Both the position numbers and the translations under genes were made by a program. 34,932 nt of DNA from an uncultured Bacillota bacterium. Its GTDB lineage: Bacteria; Bacillota_I; Bacilli_A; RF39; UBA660. The stretch lies in NCBI GenBank assembly GCA_947303895.1, contig CAMYZQ010000004.1:1-34932 (forward strand), in the 5' to 3' direction. Shown here in pieces: positions 31,206-34,932 of the stretch (position 1 is its first letter; the number at the start of each line of letters is the position of its first letter). Below the pieces are notes generated by a model. The model saw nothing but the letters and a program-made list of their open reading frames with translations, ran no database searches and was not told the origin of the DNA.

Positions 31206-31288
31206 GCTTCATTGGTGGAATTGGTAGACACGCAAGATTTAGGATCTTGTGCCTATGCGTATAGGTTCGAGTCCTATATGAAGCACCA
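31206..31288 (+). tRNA. tRNA-Leu (UAG anticodon)
   Basis: 83 nt with encoded CCA. Acceptor GCTTCAT / ATGAAGC, D arm TGGTGGAATTGGTAGACACG as in bacterial leucine tRNAs, anticodon stem CAAGA / TCTTG with loop TTTAGGA (anticodon TAG), a longer variable arm, and T arm ATAGG-TTCGAGT-CCTAT. Reads CUA and probably other CUN codons. Confidence 0.93.
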
Positions 31289-31289
31289 T

Positions 31290-31349
31290 AAACCACTTAC
31301 AGCAAATATATGCATTAGACTGGTAATCTAAATTGGCAAAACGTGGTTT
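31290..31349 (+). ncRNA. UUACAGYAA RNA element D (T-armless tRNA-like)
   Basis: Stem AAACCAC / GTGGTTT with TTACAGCAA after the 5' strand. 60 nt, starting one base after the CCA of tRNA-Leu. The inner hairpin TTAGA-CTGGTAA-TCTAA looks exactly like an anticodon arm (would-be anticodon GGT), but there is no T arm; 11 bases link it to the closing stem. No CCA is encoded. Confidence 0.55.
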
Positions 31350-31350
31350 G

Positions 31351-31379
31351 TTTAATATTTATTAATATATATGTATAAT
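31351..31379 (+). promoter_or_regulatory. Sigma-A-like promoter
   Basis: TTTAAT at 31351-31356, 17-base spacer, TATAAT at 31374-31379. Starts two bases after element D and serves the small membrane protein at 31428. Confidence 0.6.
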
Positions 31380-31427
31380 TTATGCTTTCTATATTATTAT
31401 AATAATGTAATAAAGGAGGTATTAAAA

Positions 31428-31574
31428 ATGATTATGAATATTATTAATAAATTAGGATGTCTTATTTTTTGTTTTGGAATTTGCCTAGCAGACAGTGAGA
31501 ATTTACTTATTCCTATAAGTACAGTCTTAGTTGGAATTATACTTTTTAAGATAAGCTACAAAAAGATCCAGTAA
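31428..31574 (+). CDS. Small membrane protein
   Basis: 48 aa from ATG 31428, which has a perfect AAAGGAGG; an upstream in-frame ATG at 31371 overlaps the promoter and is rejected. Two hydrophobic segments (LGCLIFCFGICLA and LLIPISTVLVGIILF) with a short loop and a basic end suggest a hairpin in the membrane. Own promoter and terminator, as for an early gene; function unknown. Confidence 0.6.
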   Translation: MIMNIINKLGCLIFCFGICLADSENLLIPISTVLVGIILFKISYKKIQ

Positions 31575-31588
31575 ATTGGATCTTTTTT
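31561..31588 (+). terminator. Rho-independent terminator
   Basis: Stem AAAAGATCC / GGATCTTTT with an 8-base loop and a T-run. It overlaps the last codons of the small membrane protein and is followed at once by the promoter at 31590. Confidence 0.85.
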
Positions 31589-31589
31589 G

Positions 31590-31618
31590 TTTACTTTTTA
31601 TTAATTATATATTATAAT
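31590..31618 (+). promoter_or_regulatory. Sigma-A-like promoter
   Basis: TTTACT at 31590-31595, 17-base spacer, TATAAT at 31613-31618, then AGGAGG and ATG at 31647. Confidence 0.8.
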
Positions 31619-31646
31619 ATATATGTAATTAATAGGAGGTGTAGAT

Positions 31647-31880
31647 ATGTATTATGCATTTGATTTTAATGATACTAAAGCTTTAGATGAATTTAATTTA
31701 TCAAATATAGATATAGTATCTATGGTCAGATTTGAAACTTTAGAGAAGCTTGAAAAATTTTTAGATGTTAATTATTCTTATATTGCAGTTTATAATTCAG
31801 ATGAAAAGTATCCAAGTCCTATTAATTTTGAGAGTATAAATGATGCGAAAATAGCTTTAATAAAATGTTTAAATAGATAG
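31647..31880 (+). CDS. Hypothetical small acidic protein
   Basis: 77 aa (MYYAFDFNDTKALDEFNLSNIDIVSMVRFETLEKLEKFLD...), mixed alpha/beta. Strong AGGAGG and its own promoter. It and the next gene form a short two-gene unit. Function unknown. Confidence 0.55.
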   Translation: MYYAFDFNDTKALDEFNLSNIDIVSMVRFETLEKLEKFLDVNYSYIAVYNSDEKYPSPINFESINDAKIALIKCLNR

Positions 31881-31890
31881 GAGGGAAAAC

Positions 31891-32172
31891 ATGGAAGAAT
31901 TTGTAGAAGTACTGGAGAGAATTAAAGAAATATGTAGTAAGACAGATTGTTCAGAGTGCCCATTTTCTATAGGAATTTATCAGGAAGGACCGGGGTATAC
32001 TTATTATTTCTGTGATATTAGAAAGAAACCAAGAGATTGGGATCTTAAAAAAGAGAGAATGAAACAAGATAAGAATTATAGAAAGAATCTTGAAAAAGAA
32101 GAAAAAAAGAAACAGAAAAATAAAGAAGAAAAACCAAAAAAGAGAGGACGTAAGAAGAAAGAAGATAAGTAA
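31891..32172 (+). CDS. Hypothetical Cys-containing protein with lysine-rich tail
   Basis: 93 aa. The first half has four cysteines (ICSKTDCSECPFS ... YFCDIRK), a possible zinc site; the second half is almost only Lys/Glu/Arg (KEEKKKQKNKEEKPKKRGRKKKEDK), a nucleic-acid-binding or disordered tail. Strong GGAGG. Ends before a terminator. Confidence 0.6.
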   Translation: MEEFVEVLERIKEICSKTDCSECPFSIGIYQEGPGYTYYFCDIRKKPRDWDLKKERMKQDKNYRKNLEKEEKKKQKNKEEKPKKRGRKKKEDK

Positions 32173-32178
32173 TAAATG

Positions 32179-32206
32179 AGACCTCATAAAGAGGTCTTTT
32201 TATTTT
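32179..32206 (+). terminator. Rho-independent terminator
   Basis: Stem AGACCTC / GAGGTCT with a 5-base loop (ATAAA) followed by TTTTATTTT. Ends the early-type gene cluster before the tail module. Confidence 0.9.
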
Positions 32207-32237
32207 ATTATAAAAATATATTATCAAATAATAATAA

Positions 32238-32253
32238 TGCTAAATTATTTATA
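32238..32253 (+). promoter_or_regulatory. Putative phage late-type promoter, copy 3
   Basis: TGCTAAATTATTTATA, identical to 20239. It lies 29 bases before the first gene of the tail module and directly after a terminator, so it most likely drives these structural genes. A TATAAATAATAA lies just downstream. Confidence 0.6.
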
Positions 32254-32282
32254 TTATGTATAAATAATAAAAAGGATTAAGA

Positions 32283-32597
32283 ATGATAAGGGGAACTACT
32301 CCTACATTAATATTTAAGACACCATATACTGCAGATCAAATAGAGCTTGGATATATAACTTTTGCAAGAAAGGGTATTGTATTTATGGATATTCCATTTA
32401 CAGATAGTAGAGTTTCTGTAGATGATTATTCAGTTTCAATTACATTTTCACAAGAAGATACTCTGAGATTTAACTCAATGACTGTTTATGCAGTTCAATT
32501 AAGAATTTTATTAGAAGAAGGATTAGCTGTTGCATCAAATATATTAACAGTACCAGTTGATTCTATATTAAAAAATGGATTTATAGCAAATGAGTAA
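32283..32597 (+). CDS. Phage tail/baseplate protein, small
   Basis: 104 aa. The opening MIRGTTPTLIFKTP and the following beta-rich pattern are typical of short proteins next to the tail fibres of Firmicutes phages (GTTPTxxF). First gene of the late module, with AAGGA before the ATG. Overlaps the next gene by 8 nt. Exact role in the tail is unknown. Confidence 0.6.
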   Translation: MIRGTTPTLIFKTPYTADQIELGYITFARKGIVFMDIPFTDSRVSVDDYSVSITFSQEDTLRFNSMTVYAVQLRILLEEGLAVASNILTVPVDSILKNGFIANE

Positions 32598-32919
32598 GAA
32601 ACCTAATTCAGCTTATTTTGAAACAGAGTTTAATCTAGGAGATGTATTTGAAACCAATCTAACAAATACTTTAACTTTCGAATCTGGGCTTCAAGAAGTA
32701 ACTGCAATATATAAAGCTGATCACGCTGTATTAAAAAATAGAGATTTAGATGATCAGCATCCAATAAGTGCTATAACTGGATTACAAGCTGCATTAAATT
32801 CTAAACAAGATGAACTTATTACAGATGGTAATTCGGGCATAGTAATAGAAAATAATTATATACGATTAGATAACTTAATATTAGACTGTGGTACTAGCAC
32901 TACAGTAATTTGGGAGTAG
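32590..32919 (+). CDS. Phage tail fibre-associated protein
   Basis: 109 aa. Contains DLDDQHPISAITGLQAALNSKQDEL, the short helical trimerisation-like motif (HPISAITGLQ..L) very common in tail fibres of gut Firmicutes phages. The rest is beta-rich. Placed between two other tail-type genes. Confidence 0.7.
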   Translation: MSKKPNSAYFETEFNLGDVFETNLTNTLTFESGLQEVTAIYKADHAVLKNRDLDDQHPISAITGLQAALNSKQDELITDGNSGIVIENNYIRLDNLILDCGTSTTVIWE

Positions 32920-32922
32920 TAA

Positions 32923-33315
32923 ATGAGCACTACAATAAATCCAAGAATAAAATTAAAGAGAGATACCACTGCAAATTGGAATAATGCTATAGGTTTTATT
33001 CCTTTACAGGGTGAAGTAATAATATATGAAGATTATGAAACCAAAACATATACAGTTCAAGAATATGGAGAAACAGTTACAAAAACTGTAAATATACCTA
33101 ATATAAAAATAGGAACTGGAAATGCTTATGTTCAAGATTTAGCTTTTGTAGATGAAAAAACACGTGATATATTAATGGCTCATATACAGAATCATGATAT
33201 TCATGTAACATTAGCTGAAAAATTATTTTGGAATAATAAAATTAACGTTGATGATGCAGAGGAACAAATCTCTGGTGAGTTAAAAGATGAGACGTTAGTT
33301 CTAACTAGAAATTAG
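32923..33315 (+). CDS. Phage tail fibre/structural protein
   Basis: 130 aa. PRIKLKRDTTANWNNAIGFIPLQGEVIIYEDY ... PNIKIGTGNAYVQDLAFVD is the well-known 'receptor hub' pattern (LRRDTAxNWxxxNPxLxxGEIxxExD ... KIGDGxxxWxxLP) of tail-fibre N-termini. The end (IQNHDIHVTLAEKLFWNNKI) resembles linker helices of baseplate proteins. Probable virion component. Confidence 0.7.
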   Translation: MSTTINPRIKLKRDTTANWNNAIGFIPLQGEVIIYEDYETKTYTVQEYGETVTKTVNIPNIKIGTGNAYVQDLAFVDEKTRDILMAHIQNHDIHVTLAEKLFWNNKINVDDAEEQISGELKDETLVLTRN

Positions 33316-33323
33316 GAGAAAGA

Positions 33324-34553
33324 ATGGCAGAAATTAGTAAAATTACATTACCTTCTGGTAATACGTATGATATTAAGGACGCAACTGCTCGCCAGATGAT
33401 TAGTGGTGGTGTAAGCTTTGTTATTGCATGGGATGGTGGTGTTCCAACAGTTGCAAATATACCAGCAGGCATTAAGGTAGTTTATAATGGTACTACTTAT
33501 ACTGGTACATTAGATGCTGATGACGCACAAGCTGGTGCTTTTTATCTAGTTAAATCAGCAACAACTCCAAGTGGAGAAACATCTGATATTTATGACGAAT
33601 ATGTTCCAGTTGGAACTACAGGAAGTAAAACTTGGGAAAAAATTGGTGATACCCAAGTTGATTTATCAGATGTAGTAACTGGGGTTAGCTTAACAAAGCA
33701 AACAGATACCGTAATAGGTTCTGATGCTACATTTACAGTAACTCAGCCTACAATTACATTAGCAGAAGATTCATCTACTGGAGTTACTTTTGTTAGAGGT
33801 GGGACTTCTAAATATATGGCGGCTTCTGCTTCAGGCACAGCAGTTACTCCTACTACTACAAATATTAAGGCAACTGCATCTGGTGCAAGTACTGCTTGGA
33901 ACTCAAAAGATTCAGTTACAGCAGTAACCGGTTATTCAAACCCGTCAACAGATACTTTTGTAAAATCTGTAAGTGCTGAAACTAATAAGAATTTAGTAAC
34001 AACTACAGTTCCTAATGTTACAGCAGCAGGTTCTGCTTCAACTTGGAATTTTGCTATGGGCAGTGGAGACGCTTCAGAAACATTGATCATAAGTGGCGGA
34101 AATAGTACTGCTCCTACTTTAGGCACAGCAATTACAGTTGCTACAGGCGCAACTTCTACAAGTGGTACAGGAGATGCAGTTGTAACAGGAGTTACAATTG
34201 GAAGTTCTGCTAGTGCCATTACTGGACTTGGAACTCCTGACACAGATACTGTAATTGGAGCTGATTCTACATTTACAATTACTCAGCCTACGATAGCATT
34301 AGCTACAGGAGCAACTGCTGGGACTGGCGTAGTTAGTGTTGCTACTGGAATTTCTTCAGTAACTCAACCTACTATTAGTTTATCTGCTGAAGATTCAACA
34401 GCTACAGGAAGAGCACAGTTTATTCAGAGCGTTGATACTTCTAAGAAACTTAAAGGTACTGCTTCAGGAGCTGGAGTTGCTTGGAACAATAAAGATCAAG
34501 TTACAGTCCTTACTGACAGTACTGATGTTAATGTTACTAAGGGCAATGCATAA
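33324..34553 (+). CDS. Phage tail fibre / adhesin-like protein with internal repeats
   Basis: 409 aa. N-terminus MAEISKITLPSGNTYDIKDATAR is a conserved tail-fibre start. From about residue 115 the protein is Ser/Thr/Gly/Ala-rich and repetitive: DTVIGSDATFTVTQPTI and DTVIGADSTFTITQPTI, and TASGASTAWNSKDSVT and TASGAGVAWNNKDQVT, are repeated pairs. It would form a long beta-rich shaft or head exposed on the virion. GC content is clearly higher than in the replication genes. AGGAGAAAG precedes the ATG. Confidence 0.75.
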   Translation: MAEISKITLPSGNTYDIKDATARQMISGGVSFVIAWDGGVPTVANIPAGIKVVYNGTTYTGTLDADDAQAGAFYLVKSATTPSGETSDIYDEYVPVGTTGSKTWEKIGDTQVDLSDVVTGVSLTKQTDTVIGSDATFTVTQPTITLAEDSSTGVTFVRGGTSKYMAASASGTAVTPTTTNIKATASGASTAWNSKDSVTAVTGYSNPSTDTFVKSVSAETNKNLVTTTVPNVTAAGSASTWNFAMGSGDASETLIISGGNSTAPTLGTAITVATGATSTSGTGDAVVTGVTIGSSASAITGLGTPDTDTVIGADSTFTITQPTIALATGATAGTGVVSVATGISSVTQPTISLSAEDSTATGRAQFIQSVDTSKKLKGTASGAGVAWNNKDQVTVLTDSTDVNVTKGNA

Positions 34554-34569
34554 TAAGGAGAAATAAGAG

Positions 34570-34728
34570 ATGTCAGATGGAAGTATTTCAAAAATTCAAT
34601 TACCTAGTGGTAATATCTATGATATAAAAGATGAGAATGTTGGTATTTCTTCCACATATGACGGTTCTACAAATACTGTTACTTTAGTAGTAAGCTCTTT
34701 AAGTGATGGAGATGCTACTGAGTATTAA
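34570..34728 (+). CDS. Short tail protein paralogue
   Basis: 52 aa. ISKIQLPSGNIYDIKDE repeats the N-terminal motif of the gene at 33324 (ISKITLPSGNTYDIKDA), but the protein stops after a short beta region (VTLVVSSLSDGDATEY). It may be a small tail component or a shortened duplicate of the fibre gene. AAGGAG lies upstream. Confidence 0.65.
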   Translation: MSDGSISKIQLPSGNIYDIKDENVGISSTYDGSTNTVTLVVSSLSDGDATEY

Positions 34729-34738
34729 AAGGAAGAAA

Positions 34739-34932
34739 ATGTCTAGAGTTGCAGTAACAGATTCATATTTAACAGATATAGCTGATGTAATTCGTGCAAA
34801 AAAGAATACTCTTGATACATATACACCAAGTGAAATGGCTGGAGCTATTGCTTCAATAAATGGAGGTGGTACAGTACTAAAAATAGGTGTAGTAAGACCT
34901 GATGCAGAGTTGGTTACTAGTTATTCATATGA
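34739..34932 (+). CDS. Tail protein, 5' part (runs off the window)
   Basis: Starts at ATG 34739 after AAAGGAAG and is still open at the window end. The N-terminus (VAVTDSYLTDIADVIRAKKNTLDTYTPSEMAGAIASI) matches a common module of Firmicutes phage tail proteins (L..IA.AIR.K.G....Y.PSEM...I..I). The remainder is outside the window. Confidence 0.7.
   Translation, partial: MSRVAVTDSYLTDIADVIRAKKNTLDTYTPSEMAGAIASINGGGTVLKIGVVRPDAELVTSYSY

Noticed and set aside
31371-31427. Upstream start for the small membrane protein
   Set aside because: It overlaps the promoter -10; the ATG at 31428 has AAAGGAGG at the correct distance.
1-34932. CRISPR array, integrase, insertion sequence or toxin-antitoxin pair
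   Set aside because: No regularly spaced direct repeats, transposase or integrase motifs were seen. The zeta-toxin-like P-loop protein at 27133 has no antitoxin partner next to it.

Overview
This window is part of a large, strictly lytic-looking double-stranded DNA phage genome. It is very AT-rich, every supported gene lies on the + strand, and genes are packed tightly with many ATGA/TAATG start-stop overlaps. The likely host is an anaerobic Firmicute, probably a Clostridia-like gut bacterium. The reasons are Shine-Dalgarno sites of the AGGAGG type, sigma-A-like promoters, an oxygen-sensitive class III ribonucleotide reductase, a two-OB-fold ssDNA-binding protein of the kind I associate with clostridia, and tail proteins with N-termini typical of Firmicutes phages. 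No DNA polymerase, primase, helicase, terminase or integrase is visible here.

Layout. 1-2464: end of an unknown gene, then a CofD/YvcK-like protein, a HAD phosphatase and a nucleotidyltransferase. 2455-4460: dUTPase, dCMP deaminase and a beta sliding clamp. 4460-5996: a truncated RecU-like resolvase, a GIY-YIG homing endonuclease, and a complete second resolvase. 5999-12624: RecA, several small unknown proteins, a PD-(D/E)XK protein, an HD phosphohydrolase and a three-gene bacterial-type clamp loader (DnaX-, HolB- and HolA-like). 12634-19277: a HeH-like protein, Mre11/Rad50-like SbcD/SbcC, a possible sigma-like protein with a Mor-like activator, and a second metallophosphoesterase. 19362-24354: small proteins, a peptide deformylase, a DYAEY-type tail protein closed by a strong terminator, the SSB, and a 5'-deoxyribonucleotidase. 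24355-27122: glutaredoxin, NrdD and an NrdG joined to a ferredoxin-thioredoxin-reductase-like Cys domain. 27133-28737: a P-loop kinase-like protein and small early-type genes.

28743-31350 is an RNA island. A sigma-A-like promoter precedes a structured RNA, an initiator tRNA-fMet, an 82-nt tmRNA-like RNA with no tag reading frame, another structured spacer and a tRNA with UAA anticodon. A Ro60/TROVE-like (DUF2828-type) vWA protein follows, then tRNA-Leu(UAG). Four RNA elements sharing a 7-bp covarying closing stem followed by UWACAGYAA flank the TROVE gene and look like an undescribed RNA family. 31428-32172 holds three small genes with their own promoters and terminators. From 32283 to the end is a tail-fibre/baseplate-type structural module.

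How it fits together. Clamp, clamp loader, RecA, SbcCD, SSB and resolvases form a replication-recombination set. dUTPase, dCMP deaminase, nucleotidase and anaerobic RNR feed it with dNTPs. Two promoter classes can be read: TTTACT-N17-TATAAT before small genes and the RNA island, and TGCTAAATTATWTATA before the homing endonuclease, the deformylase operon and the tail genes. The initiator tRNA, the deformylase, the tmRNA-like RNA and the Ro60-like protein suggest that this phage reshapes host translation and RNA quality control.
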